Assembly: GCF_003574965.1 (NCBI RefSeq)
Contig: NZ_CP032317.1
Coordinates: 3,472,001-3,536,000 of the forward strand
DNA length: 64,000 bases
Source of the DNA: Hymenobacter oligotrophus
Lineage (GTDB): Bacteria; Bacteroidota; Bacteroidia; Cytophagales; Hymenobacteraceae
Direction: 5' to 3'
A model generated the notes under the pieces. The model had not been told where the DNA came from, ran no database searches, and saw nothing but the letters and a program-made list of their open reading frames with translations. A program made the translations under genes and the position numbers. Below are positions 18,006 to 27,373 of this stretch, piece after piece. Every line of letters starts with the position of its first letter. Within the stretch, counting starts at the first letter, position 1.

Positions 18006-18641
18006 GTGAGTACGGAAATCAAGGATCGGATTCTGCAGGCGGCAGTTGAGCTGTTCATGCGCAACGGCATCCGCAGTGTTTCAATGGATGACATTGCCGC
18101 GCAGCTCGGCATGTCGAAGAAAACGCTCTACAAGTGGTTCGATAACAAAGACCAGATTGTGCTGGCTACCATGCAGCAGCACCTGGGCCACGAAGAATCG
18201 ACCTGCGAGCTGGTGTTTGCCACCGGCAGCAACGCCCTGGAGGAGATGTTCAACCTGATGCAGTGGCACAAGCAAATGCTCTCGACGGTGCACCCGAGCA
18301 TTTTTCATGAGCTGCAGAAGTACTACCCCGAGGCGTGGGCGCTGTTCGAGGAGCACAAGAACACGTTCATCCTCACCAAAATCGTCGACAACCTGCGCCG
18401 CGGCATCGGGGAAGGCTTGTTTCGCGCCGACCTCGACGTGGAGGTGTTGGCGCGCCTGCGCCTGGCCGAAATCGAGTTGATGTTCGACGGACGCGTGTTT
18501 CCGCCGCGGCAATTTGAGCTGCAGCGCCTGCACCTAGCCACCGTCGAGCACTACCTCTACGGCATCTGTACCGTCAAGGGGCACCGCCTCATCAACCAGT
18601 ACCGCCAGGTAACGGAAGAAGTCGAAGAAGAAACGAAGTAA
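18006..18641 (+). CDS. TetR/AcrR family transcriptional regulator
   Basis: 211-residue repressor. The N-terminal helix-turn-helix is in IRSVSMDDIAAQLGMSKKTLYKWFDNKDQIV (here split: DIAAQLGMSKKTLYKWF is the core). The C-terminal ligand domain is variable. The start is GTG at 18006 (M-STEIKDRIL); an in-frame TTG upstream would lie inside the promoter. It heads a four-gene operon with outer-membrane channel, adaptor and RND permease, 33 bp before the channel gene. A perfect inverted repeat in its promoter suggests autoregulation. Confidence 0.9.
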   Translation: MSTEIKDRILQAAVELFMRNGIRSVSMDDIAAQLGMSKKTLYKWFDNKDQIVLATMQQHLGHEESTCELVFATGSNALEEMFNLMQWHKQMLSTVHPSIFHELQKYYPEAWALFEEHKNTFILTKIVDNLRRGIGEGLFRADLDVEVLARLRLAEIELMFDGRVFPPRQFELQRLHLATVEHYLYGICTVKGHRLINQYRQVTEEVEEETK

Positions 18642-18674
18642 GTCTCTCGCTCTCAACTCCTATACCATCTCGCA

Positions 18675-20195
18675 ATGAAAAAAGCGTTTCGCCTACTGCT
18701 GCTTGTAGCGGCACCGGGCTTTCTGGGGATGCCCACGCTCTCGGCGCAAACTCCCTCCACGGGGCAGCCGGTGGCCACCAGCACCCCCATGGCTTTAAGC
18801 TTGCAGCAGGCCATTAATTATGCGTTGCAGAACAAATCGACCTTGCAAGCCACTCGGATTAACGAGAAGGTAGCGCAGGCGCGGGTAGGAGAAATCCGCT
18901 CGGCGGGTTTGCCGCAAATCAACGGGGCCGTTGCTGTTACCGACAACTTTAAGCTGCAAAAGGCGCTGGTAAGCTTCCCCAACCAGCAAACCGTGCTCAC
19001 GCAAACCGAGGTAAACCAGGCCCAAAACGGGCAGGAGGCGGTACTAACCAGCCGCCAGGGCCCGGCCATTCCGCCGCAGCCGTTCGCCTTTGGCCTGCAG
19101 TGGCAGGGCAACGCCGGCGTGCAGGCTTCGCAGCTGTTGTTCAACGGCTCGTACCTCCTAGGTCTGAAAGCAGCCAAGGTGTACGAGGCCCTGTCGGTGA
19201 AGCAAACGCAGCAAAGCGAAATTGAGGTGATGGAGCAGGTGTCGAAAGCCTACTACAGCACCTTGGTGGCGCGCGAGCGGTTGCAGCTGCTGGCCCGCAA
19301 CGTGCAGCGCCTCGATACTTTGCTGTATCAAACCAAGCAAACGTACAAAGAGGGCTTCGTGGAGAAACTTGACGTGGACCGCCTGCAAGTGCAGGTAAAC
19401 AACCTCAAGATTGAGCAGCAAAACGCCCAGCGCCTCGTGGAGCTAAGCGTGGCCTTGCTAAAGTTCCAGATGGGCCTCGATCAGCGCCAGCCCGTGGAAC
19501 TGACCGATAAACTCGACGGCGCCGTGGTGGATGCCGAAGCCGAGCGCCAGCGCCTGCAAAGCGGCCTTAGCACCGATTTCAACTACAGCAACCGCGTGGA
19601 GTATTCGGTGCTGGAAACCCAGCGCGATTTGGCCGTGCTCGACGTGCGCAACCGCCGCGCGGGCTACCTGCCCTCGCTTAACCTGGTGGGCAGCTACGGC
19701 GTCAACGGTTCCGACCGCACCCTAGGTGGTTTGATGGAATTTCGCGGCACCAACTCCACCAACGAGCAGGGCTTCCGCAACCAAAACTGGTTTGGCTTCG
19801 GCAGCATTGGCCTGCAGCTGCAAATCCCCGTGTTCGACGGCTTCCGCAAGAAATACAGCATCGAGCAGGGCAAACTGGCCTTGGAGCAGGTGAACAAAGG
19901 GTTCACCACGCTGCAGCAAAGCATCGATTTGCAGCGGGCTCAAACCCAGACCACCCTGCAAAACTCTCTCGACGTGCTGGCTAACCAAAAGGCCAACCTC
20001 GAGCTGGCCACCAACGTGGCGCGCGTGGCCAAAATCAAGTTTCAGGAAGGCGTAGGCTCTAACCTGGAGGTGATTACGGCCGAAACCGATTTGCGCCAGG
20101 CCCAAACCAACTACTACGCTGCCTTGTATGATGTGCTGGTAGCGAAAGTAGACTTCAACAAAGCGTCGGGCTCGCTCTCGACGCCGAGCAAATAG
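18675..20195 (+). CDS. TolC family outer membrane efflux protein
   Basis: 506-residue outer-membrane channel of a tripartite efflux pump. A signal peptide (MKKAFRLLLLVAAPGFLG...LSAQ) precedes two repeated OEP halves. Each has the long coiled-coil helices of TolC (QQAINYALQNKSTLQATRIN; later LALEQVNKGFTTLQQSIDL and FQEGVGSNLEVITAETDL). Length is normal. Second gene of the TetR-controlled operon, 112 bp before the adaptor start used here. Confidence 0.9.
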   Translation: MKKAFRLLLLVAAPGFLGMPTLSAQTPSTGQPVATSTPMALSLQQAINYALQNKSTLQATRINEKVAQARVGEIRSAGLPQINGAVAVTDNFKLQKALVSFPNQQTVLTQTEVNQAQNGQEAVLTSRQGPAIPPQPFAFGLQWQGNAGVQASQLLFNGSYLLGLKAAKVYEALSVKQTQQSEIEVMEQVSKAYYSTLVARERLQLLARNVQRLDTLLYQTKQTYKEGFVEKLDVDRLQVQVNNLKIEQQNAQRLVELSVALLKFQMGLDQRQPVELTDKLDGAVVDAEAERQRLQSGLSTDFNYSNRVEYSVLETQRDLAVLDVRNRRAGYLPSLNLVGSYGVNGSDRTLGGLMEFRGTNSTNEQGFRNQNWFGFGSIGLQLQIPVFDGFRKKYSIEQGKLALEQVNKGFTTLQQSIDLQRAQTQTTLQNSLDVLANQKANLELATNVARVAKIKFQEGVGSNLEVITAETDLRQAQTNYYAALYDVLVAKVDFNKASGSLSTPSK

Positions 20196-20307
20196 GGCGG
20201 TTAGCGCCTGATCCTCCATGCAAACGCTCCCCGCGAACACGTCAACCATGAAACGTTCTTTTCAGCAGGCTTTCGCTAACCGCACGCTGTTTTTCGCCAC
20301 TCGTACC

Positions 20308-21441
20308 ATGAAATCAACTACTTCGGCCGCTGCTGTGCTGGCCCTGGCTTTTCTGGCCTCTTGCGGCGGCGAAAAAGATCCGCAGGCCGAGCTGGCCAAG
20401 CTGAAGCAAGACCAGGCCGCCACGCAAGCCAAAATTGCCGAGCTGGAGGCCAAGGGCGGCGCCAAGCCTGCCACGGTAGCCGCCACGCCTGTTTCCGTTA
20501 TCAACGTGCAGCCGGAAAGCTTTACCAGCTACCTCGAGGTGCAGGGCCGCGCCGATTTCGACGAAAATGCCAACGTGTCGCCGCGCGTGCCGGCCGTGAT
20601 TACCGACATCCGCGTGCAGCGCGGCGACCGGGTAAGCCGCGGCCAAGTGCTGGCTACCCAAGATGCCGCCGTGCTCGAATCGGGCATTGCCGAGCTGCGT
20701 ACCCGCCTCGAGCTGGCTCGCACCGTGTTCGAAAAGCAGGACCGCCTCTGGAAACAGCAAATCGGCACCGAGATTCAGTACCTGCAAGCCAAAAACAACT
20801 ACGAAGCCCTGCAGCGCAGCTTGGCTACGCAGCAGCGCCAGCGCGCCATGTACAACGTGGTGGCCCCGTTCAGCGGCGTAGTGGATGATGTGCCCGCCAA
20901 AGTGGGCGAAATGGGCAACCCCGGCATGCCGGTGGTGCGCTTGGTTAGCGGTGCCGGCAACAAGATTGTGGCCGATGTATCGGAAAACTACGCGGCCAAC
21001 ATCAAGGCCGGCGACAAGGCCCTGGTGAGCATCCCCGACCTAGGGGCCGCCGATATTCCTTCGACGGTGCGCACCGTGAGCCGCACCATCAACCCGGCCA
21101 GCCGCACTTTTTCCGTGGAGCTGCGCCTCAACGGTGCGCAAGCCCAGCAGCTGCGACCCAACATGGTGGCTACCGTGCGCATCCAAAACTACAACAAAGC
21201 CCAGGCCACGGTACTGCCCGTTGACTTGGTGCAGCGCGACGAGGAAAACAGCTACGTGTTTGTTATAGAAGACAAAGGCGGGAAGAAGATTGCCGCCAAG
21301 CGCGTGGTGCAAACCGGCGCTACCTACAACGGCAAAATGGAAATCACCGGCGGCCTGAAAGCCAACGACCAAGTGATTTCGGCGGGTTACCAGAACCTCA
21401 ACGAGGGCCAAACGGTGGCCCTTGCCGGCGCAGCCGGGTAA
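20308..21441 (+). CDS. RND efflux periplasmic adaptor (HlyD/AcrA family) lipoprotein
   Basis: 377-residue adaptor linking the inner-membrane RND pump to the TolC-like channel. The ATG at 20308 gives an ideal lipoprotein signal ([19 protein letters not shown], lipidated Cys19). In-frame ATGs at 20218 and 20248 are possible but bury it. After a coiled coil ([20 protein letters not shown]) come the lipoyl-like halves ([38 protein letters not shown]), a hairpin, and beta-barrel and membrane-proximal domains. Operon position between channel and permease. Confidence 0.9.
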   Translation: MKSTTSAAAVLALAFLASCGGEKDPQAELAKLKQDQAATQAKIAELEAKGGAKPATVAATPVSVINVQPESFTSYLEVQGRADFDENANVSPRVPAVITDIRVQRGDRVSRGQVLATQDAAVLESGIAELRTRLELARTVFEKQDRLWKQQIGTEIQYLQAKNNYEALQRSLATQQRQRAMYNVVAPFSGVVDDVPAKVGEMGNPGMPVVRLVSGAGNKIVADVSENYAANIKAGDKALVSIPDLGAADIPSTVRTVSRTINPASRTFSVELRLNGAQAQQLRPNMVATVRIQNYNKAQATVLPVDLVQRDEENSYVFVIEDKGGKKIAAKRVVQTGATYNGKMEITGGLKANDQVISAGYQNLNEGQTVALAGAAG

Positions 21442-21531
21442 GCTGGCGGACTGGCGTGGCGCTTAGGCACCTAGGCCTAACCCAGGAGCCGCACCGCCCG
21501 AGATATATCACATCCTAGCTTCTGACTTCTC

Positions 21532-24500
21532 ATGCAGGATATACAAAAAGAGTTTGGGCCCACCAGTTGGTCCATCAACAACAAAACGAGTATATACATC
21601 ATCACGCTGTTGCTGTGCGTGGCGGGTGTGTTTGCCTACATCAAGCTGGGCAAGGAGAAGTTTCCGGACATCGTGATTCCGCGCATTATCGTGGCCACGG
21701 TGTACCCCGGCACTTCGCCAACCGACATCGAGAACCTGGTTACGCGCCAGCTCGAGAAGGAAATCAAGTCGGTGAACGGGGTGAAGAAGATCAACTCGAC
21801 CTCGAACCAGGACTACTGCATCGTGGACGTGGAGTTTAACTCCGGCGTAGACGTGCAGTACGCCAAGCAGCTCATCAAGGACGCCGTTGACAAGGCCCAG
21901 AACGAGCTGCCCAACGACCTGCCCTCGCCGCCTACCGTGCAGGAGGTTAACCTGTCGGAGCTGCCGATTATGCAGATTAACCTGGCCGGCAACCTGCCCG
22001 CCTCGCAGCTCAAAAAACTCGCCGACGACTTCCAGGACAAGATCGAGGCCCTGCCCGAAATCACCCGCGTCGACATCATCGGGGCCCTGGAGCAGCAAGT
22101 GAACGTGGATGTGGACATGTACAAGCTGCGCGCCGCGCGGCTTGGTTTCATGGACATTCAGAATGCCATTGGCCGCGAAAACATTACGATTTCGGGCGGC
22201 TCAATTGACGTAGGCAACCAGAAGCGCGCCGTGCGCGTGGCCGGCCAGTACGCCAACGCCGCCGACATTGCCAACATCCAGGTGAAAAACCTGAGCGGCG
22301 CCGCCGTACGCCTAGGTGACATTGCCACCGTGGAAGATGCCTTCAAGGACCGCGAATCGTACGCGCGCCTCGACGGCAAGCCTTCCATCACGCTGAACGT
22401 CATCAAGCGCCAGGGCGAAAACCTGATCGATGCGTCCGATAAGATCAAGGCGCTGGTCGACGAGTCGAAGAAGACGCTGCCCGGCGACTTGCGCGTGACC
22501 ATCACGGGCGACACCTCCAACGACACCCGCGTAACGCTCCACGACCTGATCAACACCATCATCATCGGCTTCATCCTGGTAACGGTGATTCTGATGTTCT
22601 TCATGGGCACCACCAACGCGCTGTTCGTGGGCTTGTCGGTGCCGATTTCGATGTTCCTGGCCTTTGTGGTGCTGCCCATGTTCGGCTTCGCCCTGAACAT
22701 GATCGTGCTCTTCGCCTTCCTGCTGGCCCTAGGTATCGTGGTCGACGACGCCATTGTGGTAATCGAGAACACGCACCGCATCCTGCACGAGCACCCCAAC
22801 CTGAGCACGGCCAAGGCCGCCAAGTTTGCCGCCGGCGAGGTATTCGTGCCGGTACTGGCCGGTACCCTCACCACCGTGGCGCCGTTTGTGCCGCTAATGT
22901 TCTGGCCAGGCATTGTGGGTAGTTTTATGTTCTACCTGCCCGTCACGCTGATTCTGACGCTGATGTCGTCGCTGATCGTGGCCTTCATCATGAACCCGGT
23001 ATTTGCCGTGTCGTTCATGGAGCGCGAAGACCACCACGCCGAGCACAGCAAACCCAAAGTGACGCGCAACCTGCTGATCTGGACGGCGGTGCTCGTGGGC
23101 TTCGGCATCCTGTTCAACCTCGTGGGTATCGGCGGCCACAGCGCAGCCGAGGCCGAAGGCGCTGCGGCCGTAGCAGCCGGAGCCGAGTCGCCGGGTTTCT
23201 TGAAAGAGCATGGCCACTTCATCGGCAACCTGTCGCTGTTTATTGCGGCCTTCATCTGGCTGAACATCTTCGTGTTCAACAAAGGGATTGCCTGGTTCCA
23301 GACGAAAGCCCTGCCGCGCTTCCAAGACGGCTACGCCAACCTGGTGCGTTGGGCCATTGGCCACCCGGTGCTGGTGATGCTAGGCGTGCTGGTGCTGTTC
23401 ATCGGCTCGTTTGTGGCCGTGGGCATGCGCCAGCCCAAGGTCGACTTCTTTCCGAAAGGCGACCCGAAATTTGTGTACACCTACTTGCGCATGCCGGTGG
23501 GCACCCGCGTAGAGGTAACCGACTCGGTGGCCCGCATTCTCGAAAAGCGCATCTACGGCGTTATCGGGCAGAGCAACCCCGATGTCGAATCGGTGATTAC
23601 CAACGTGGCCATTGGCGCCAACGACCCCGGCGAGGCTTCCGCTACGGGCGTGTCGCAGTCGCACCTGGCCAAAGTGGCGGTGGCTTTCAAGGAGCTGAGC
23701 GAGCGGACGGGCCCGAGCACCCGCACCTACATGGACAAAATCCGGGAGGTGGTAAAGGGCATTCCCGGCACCGAAATTTCGGTTGACCAAGAATCCAGCG
23801 GCCCGCCCACGGGCAAAGAAATTGCCATTGAGGTAGCCGGCGACGACTACCCGCAGCTGGCTGCGCTGTCGAAGGACGTGATTCGCTACATCAACTCGAA
23901 AAACATCGGGGGCATTGAGCAGCTGCGCTCGAACCTGGAAGACCGCAACCCCGAAATTGCCGTGAACATCGACCGTACCCGCGCCAACCGCGAGGGCATC
24001 AGCACGGCGCAGATCGGCATGGAAGTGCGTACCTCTATTTACGGTTCGGAAGCCAGCAAATTCAAGACGCCCGAAGACGAGTACCCCATTCAGGTGCGCT
24101 ACGCCAAGCCCTACCGCGAAGACGTAAACGCCATCCTGAACGCCCCGCTGACCTTCCGCGACGCGACCGGCCAGATGCGCCAAGTGCCGATTTCGTCGGT
24201 GGCCGACGTAAAATACGGTACCACCTACGGCGGCATCAAGCGCAAGGACGTGAAGCGCGTTATCACGATTTCGTCGAACGTGCTTAGCGGCTTTACCGGC
24301 CCCGATGTGGTACGCAACATCGAAACGGCCCTCAAGGCTTACCCCACGCCGGCCGGTTACACCATTAAAATGGGCGGCGCGCAGGAAGACCAGAAGGAAA
24401 CTTCCGACTTCTTGCCTATTGCCGGCCTCGGTGCTTTGGCCCTGATCTTCCTGATTCTGGTGGTGCAGTTCAACTCGTTCAGCAAGCCGGTTATCATCCT

Positions 24501-25047
24501 TTCGGAGGTGCTGTTCTCGATTGCCGGCGTGTTCTGGGGCTTGGCCATTACGGGCATGAACATCAGCATCGTGATGACGGGCGTGGGCATCATCGCGCTG
24601 GCGGGTATCGTGGTGAAAAACGGCATCCTGCTCGTGGAGTTCACCGACATACTGCGCGCCCAAGGCATGCCCATGCGCGAAGCCATTGTGCTGGCCGGCC
24701 GCACCCGCCTGAACCCGGTAATTCTGACGGCCACGGCCGCTACCCTAGGTCTGATTCCGCTGGCTATCGGCCTGAACGTGGACTTCTACGAGATGTTCGC
24801 TGCCTTCGACCCCATGTTCTACATCGGCGGCGAGTCGGTGGTGTTCTGGGGTCCGCTGGCCTGGACGATCATCTTCGGTCTGGTTTTCGCTACGGTAATC
24901 ACCCTGGTGGTGGTGCCGGTGATGTACCTGCTGAGCGAAACCCTGAAGGGCAAGCTTAGCGGCAAAGACCCCGACGCTAGTGTGCCGCAGGAAGTTGATG
25001 CCGAGGAGGTATCGGCTGCCACGCCCGCGATTCTGGCCGAGTACTAA
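21532..25047 (+). CDS. RND efflux permease (AcrB/MexF-type)
   Basis: 1171-residue inner-membrane proton-driven exporter. The proton-relay Asp405/Asp406 are in TM4 (LGIVVDDAIVVIEN) and Lys1029 in TM10 (LAGIVVKNGILLVEFTD). Porter-domain signatures include YPGTSPTDIENLVT near the start. About 90 extra residues between TM6 and TM7 (about 495-590) contain two further hydrophobic segments flanking an Ala/Glu-rich loop, not seen in AcrB. Last gene of the operon. Substrate unknown; the HAE group is more likely than heavy metals. Confidence 0.92.
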   Translation: MQDIQKEFGPTSWSINNKTSIYIITLLLCVAGVFAYIKLGKEKFPDIVIPRIIVATVYPGTSPTDIENLVTRQLEKEIKSVNGVKKINSTSNQDYCIVDVEFNSGVDVQYAKQLIKDAVDKAQNELPNDLPSPPTVQEVNLSELPIMQINLAGNLPASQLKKLADDFQDKIEALPEITRVDIIGALEQQVNVDVDMYKLRAARLGFMDIQNAIGRENITISGGSIDVGNQKRAVRVAGQYANAADIANIQVKNLSGAAVRLGDIATVEDAFKDRESYARLDGKPSITLNVIKRQGENLIDASDKIKALVDESKKTLPGDLRVTITGDTSNDTRVTLHDLINTIIIGFILVTVILMFFMGTTNALFVGLSVPISMFLAFVVLPMFGFALNMIVLFAFLLALGIVVDDAIVVIENTHRILHEHPNLSTAKAAKFAAGEVFVPVLAGTLTTVAPFVPLMFWPGIVGSFMFYLPVTLILTLMSSLIVAFIMNPVFAVSFMEREDHHAEHSKPKVTRNLLIWTAVLVGFGILFNLVGIGGHSAAEAEGAAAVAAGAESPGFLKEHGHFIGNLSLFIAAFIWLNIFVFNKGIAWFQTKALPRFQDGYANLVRWAIGHPVLVMLGVLVLFIGSFVAVGMRQPKVDFFPKGDPKFVYTYLRMPVGTRVEVTDSVARILEKRIYGVIGQSNPDVESVITNVAIGANDPGEASATGVSQSHLAKVAVAFKELSERTGPSTRTYMDKIREVVKGIPGTEISVDQESSGPPTGKEIAIEVAGDDYPQLAALSKDVIRYINSKNIGGIEQLRSNLEDRNPEIAVNIDRTRANREGISTAQIGMEVRTSIYGSEASKFKTPEDEYPIQVRYAKPYREDVNAILNAPLTFRDATGQMRQVPISSVADVKYGTTYGGIKRKDVKRVITISSNVLSGFTGPDVVRNIETALKAYPTPAGYTIKMGGAQEDQKETSDFLPIAGLGALALIFLILVVQFNSFSKPVIILSEVLFSIAGVFWGLAITGMNISIVMTGVGIIALAGIVVKNGILLVEFTDILRAQGMPMREAIVLAGRTRLNPVILTATAATLGLIPLAIGLNVDFYEMFAAFDPMFYIGGESVVFWGPLAWTIIFGLVFATVITLVVVPVMYLLSETLKGKLSGKDPDASVPQEVDAEEVSAATPAILAEY

Positions 25048-25168
25048 CTGCTAGGCTTGCAACCTTTTGCGCCTGAAATGGCTCCGACATATGGCCGCTC
25101 GGCCGTACGTCGGAGCCGAACCGGGCAATCTTCTTTACCTCTTTCCGTTCTTTTCGTCGTTTCACGCC

Positions 25169-25441
25169 ATGTTAACCCGAACGACTACCGCCGCCCCCGC
25201 CAGCATCGAACAACAAGTGCTGCGCATCATCAGCAAGCGTAAAGCCATCAAGCCGAACCGCCTGCGTGTATCCAGCAACCTCAGCCGCGAACTCGGTTTC
25301 GATACGGTTGACGTGGTAGACATCATCTTGGAACTCGAACGTCGCTTCCACATCACCATTCCCGACGAAGTGCCGCTGAACACCGTGCGCGACTTTGTGC
25401 GCTACGTGGCCTCGCACCTAGGGGGCTCCAAAGCCCAATAG
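25169..25441 (+). CDS. Acyl carrier protein-like protein lacking the attachment serine
   Basis: 90-residue protein with the ACP fold sequence: helix I (SIEQQVLRIISKRK), the attachment loop NLSRELGFDTVDVVDIILELE, and the late acidic helix (HITIPDEVPLNTVRDFVRYV). In ACPs the motif is DSL with Ser carrying 4'-phosphopantetheine; here it is D-Thr46-V. It therefore probably cannot be modified normally. The start at 25169 was chosen over one 102 bp upstream. Follows the RND operon by 121 bp and ends in front of a 64-bp palindrome. Confidence 0.75.
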   Translation: MLTRTTTAAPASIEQQVLRIISKRKAIKPNRLRVSSNLSRELGFDTVDVVDIILELERRFHITIPDEVPLNTVRDFVRYVASHLGGSKAQ

Positions 25442-25457
25442 CACCCCGCGCACCTAG

Positions 25458-25521
25458 GGTTCCTTTACGCAACAGGCCCGCATACCTCCGGAGGTATGCG
25501 GGCCTGTTGCGTAAAGGAACC
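25458..25521. terminator. 64-bp perfect palindrome between convergent genes
   Basis: Bases 25458-25489 are the exact reverse complement of 25490-25521, with no spacer. The outer part reads GGTTCCTTTACGCAACAGG and the centre ACCTCCGGAGGT. It lies between the ACP-like gene and the convergent DUF1232 gene, overlapping a CCTAGG at its left end, and probably works as a bidirectional terminator. Confidence 0.85.
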
Positions 25522-25532
25522 TGCTGACTGGC

Positions 25533-26315
25533 TTAACGTACGTTGCCGCCGGTATCGCCGCCACGCATGCCACCGCTTTTGGGGTCGCGGCTGCCGGCCG
25601 TGCTGGCGCCCTCTACGTTGGGGTTGGGCTTAATGTCGAGGTCGGGGTGGTGGGCGTTGGTTACGCTGCCCTCGGGGTAGGCTTCGCTTACCTGGTTGGC
25701 TGGGTCGGGCTGCGAGCCGCCCGGTAAATCGGCACGGCCGGCGCGCTTCGCCGACTCAGGGTTTTCCACAAACGAGCCGCTGGTTACGCTGTGCTCGGCT
25801 TTCTCGAGGTGCTGGGCCGCGGCGGCCGTGCCCGATAGGGGTTGGTCGGTGGCGGCTTTTTCGGCGCCTAGGTTGCTGCCGGCGGCCAAGGGCTGGGCGC
25901 GCGTACGCTCCCATTCTTCAAACTTGTCCATTTCGTTTTTGAGGGTGCTGGTAAACCATGCCAACAAGGCCACATCATCAAGCAAGCCGACCACCGGAAT
26001 GAAGTCGGGCACGAGGTCAATCGGGCTCATGAAATAGATGAGCACCGCCACGGCCCCAAGCACGGTAGGCGTGGGCACGCCGTGGTATTCGCCCGAAGCG
26101 GCCGAGCGCACCAGTCGGAATAGGGTTTGCAGGCTTTCCCAGGCCTCTTGGGCCAAATGGCCGAGCTCTTTTTTCTCGCTGGCTTTGTGGTAAGCGTCGC
26201 TGAGCAGTTGCTTAATGCGCAACGGCTGGCGCAAGTAGCTTTCTGCTTTGCTCAAGAAACCTTTGAACAAGGGCGACGAGGCAACTTGCTCGCCTTTGGG
26301 TTGATTAATAGCCAT
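25533..26315 (-). CDS. DUF1232 (YkvA-like) membrane-associated protein
   Basis: 260-residue protein. Residues about 85-135 form the DUF1232 domain with its signature YFMSPIDLVPDFIPVVGLLDD, a short membrane-associated helical hairpin of unknown function. The last 110 residues are low-complexity and probably disordered, rich in Ala, Gly, Asp and Pro (ending GGMRGGDTGGNVR). The conserved MAINQPKGEQ start is at 26315. Single gene. Confidence 0.85.
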   Translation of the reverse strand: MAINQPKGEQVASSPLFKGFLSKAESYLRQPLRIKQLLSDAYHKASEKKELGHLAQEAWESLQTLFRLVRSAASGEYHGVPTPTVLGAVAVLIYFMSPIDLVPDFIPVVGLLDDVALLAWFTSTLKNEMDKFEEWERTRAQPLAAGSNLGAEKAATDQPLSGTAAAAQHLEKAEHSVTSGSFVENPESAKRAGRADLPGGSQPDPANQVSEAYPEGSVTNAHHPDLDIKPNPNVEGASTAGSRDPKSGGMRGGDTGGNVR

Positions 26316-26434
26316 ACAGCTAGGCGGTGAAGAGAGAATAATGGCGCAGCAGCGCAGGCAGTACCGGCGCTGGTTGCCGTTCTAATACTACTTCGGGGCA
26401 AAATAGTTATTCAGCAGCATTCCGGCAGGCAAAC

Positions 26435-26467
26435 AAAAAGCCCCTGCCGGTGGGGCAAGGGCTTTTT
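26435..26467. terminator. Terminator downstream of NlpC/P60 gene
   Basis: AAAAAGCCC pairs with GGGCTTTTT, with an inner TGCC/GGCA pairing. A-tract and T-tract are symmetric, so it can act on either strand; it sits 23 bp after the NlpC stop. Confidence 0.8.
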
Positions 26468-26489
26468 TAAAGAGCAGCGCAGCGTTGGG

Positions 26490-27089
26490 CTAGTTGCGGT
26501 TCACGCGGCCGGCCGCGTAGAAGTTGCGCTGGTAGTAGGGTTGCTGCAGCGAGCTTACCATTACACCGCCGTTGGTAGCCGAGTGGGCAAACTTGCCGTC
26601 TTTCAGGTAGATGCCTACGTGGTAGATGGGTTGGCCGGGGCCGCGGCGGAAAAACACCAAGTCGCCGGTTTGCATCTCGTCCTTGCTTACGCGCTTCACG
26701 TGGTTGAACATGGAGCGTGAGCTGTGCACCAGGCTGATGCCGTATACTTCCTTGAACACGCGGGTTACAAAGCCCGAGCAATCGGTGCCGCTTTTGCTGT
26801 TGCTGCCAAAGCGGTAAGGCGTGCCCAACCACTCGGTAATGGTGCGCAGCAAGCTGGCGTTGTCGTCGTAGCTGGCCTTGATGCCAAGGGCTTGCGAGTA
26901 GTAGCCAACGTTCAGCGAATCGCGGAAAGAGGCTGGGTTATCACCTTCGGGAAACGAAAAAAACGAGGCCTCGGCAATGGGGGCAGGGCCACCGGCTACC
27001 GAAGCAGCTTTCCCGTTGGGCACGTAATCAAAGAAAAAAGAAAGAGCCAGTGAAACAGCGGCGAGGCAACACAAAAGGGTATTCTTCAT
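26490..27089 (-). CDS. NlpC/P60 family peptidoglycan endopeptidase
   Basis: 199-residue exported cysteine peptidase of the cell wall. A hydrophobic N-terminal signal (MKNTLLCCLAAVSLALSFFF) precedes the catalytic domain. The nucleophile Cys104 is in GTDCSGFVTRVF, His157 in YHVGIYL and the third residue His169 in KFAHSAT. GTPYRFGSNSKSG before the Cys is typical. It probably cleaves D-gamma-glutamyl-meso-DAP or related bonds. Monocistronic, with its own terminator. Confidence 0.92.
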   Translation of the reverse strand: MKNTLLCCLAAVSLALSFFFDYVPNGKAASVAGGPAPIAEASFFSFPEGDNPASFRDSLNVGYYSQALGIKASYDDNASLLRTITEWLGTPYRFGSNSKSGTDCSGFVTRVFKEVYGISLVHSSRSMFNHVKRVSKDEMQTGDLVFFRRGPGQPIYHVGIYLKDGKFAHSATNGGVMVSSLQQPYYQRNFYAAGRVNRN

Positions 27090-27373
27090 TGTCCGTCGTG
27101 TGGGGTTTGGTTCCGCTCCCGAGCGGCGACCCTTACGGGCCAGGTGGCGTACTTTTCTTCTCTAAGACAGTTGTTTGAGAAGGTGATAAAAACAGTTCGT
27201 TGAACTCCGGTTCGGATAAGTTATATCTTCCCCGATATCGTAAAAATAGGGCTCAACCAGAAGACGTACAAGCTTTTAAGCTAAAAGTGGCGTATTTTCC
27301 TGGTAATGTTCTATTGTTAGTCTCTTCGAAACTCGACATAGCCACCTAACCTTTAGGCAATTAGCTCGTATAG
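27090..27373. other. AT-richer divergent intergenic region
   Basis: 284 bp between the NlpC gene (minus) and the HExxH gene (plus), visibly richer in A and T than the surroundings. It must hold both promoters. TATCTTCC is a weak -7 candidate. I see no gene, RNA or strong repeat in it. Confidence 0.5.

Noticed and set aside
23380-24663. 427-codon minus-strand open frame within the RND permease
   Set aside because: Antisense shadow of a certain gene; no signal, domain or start context.
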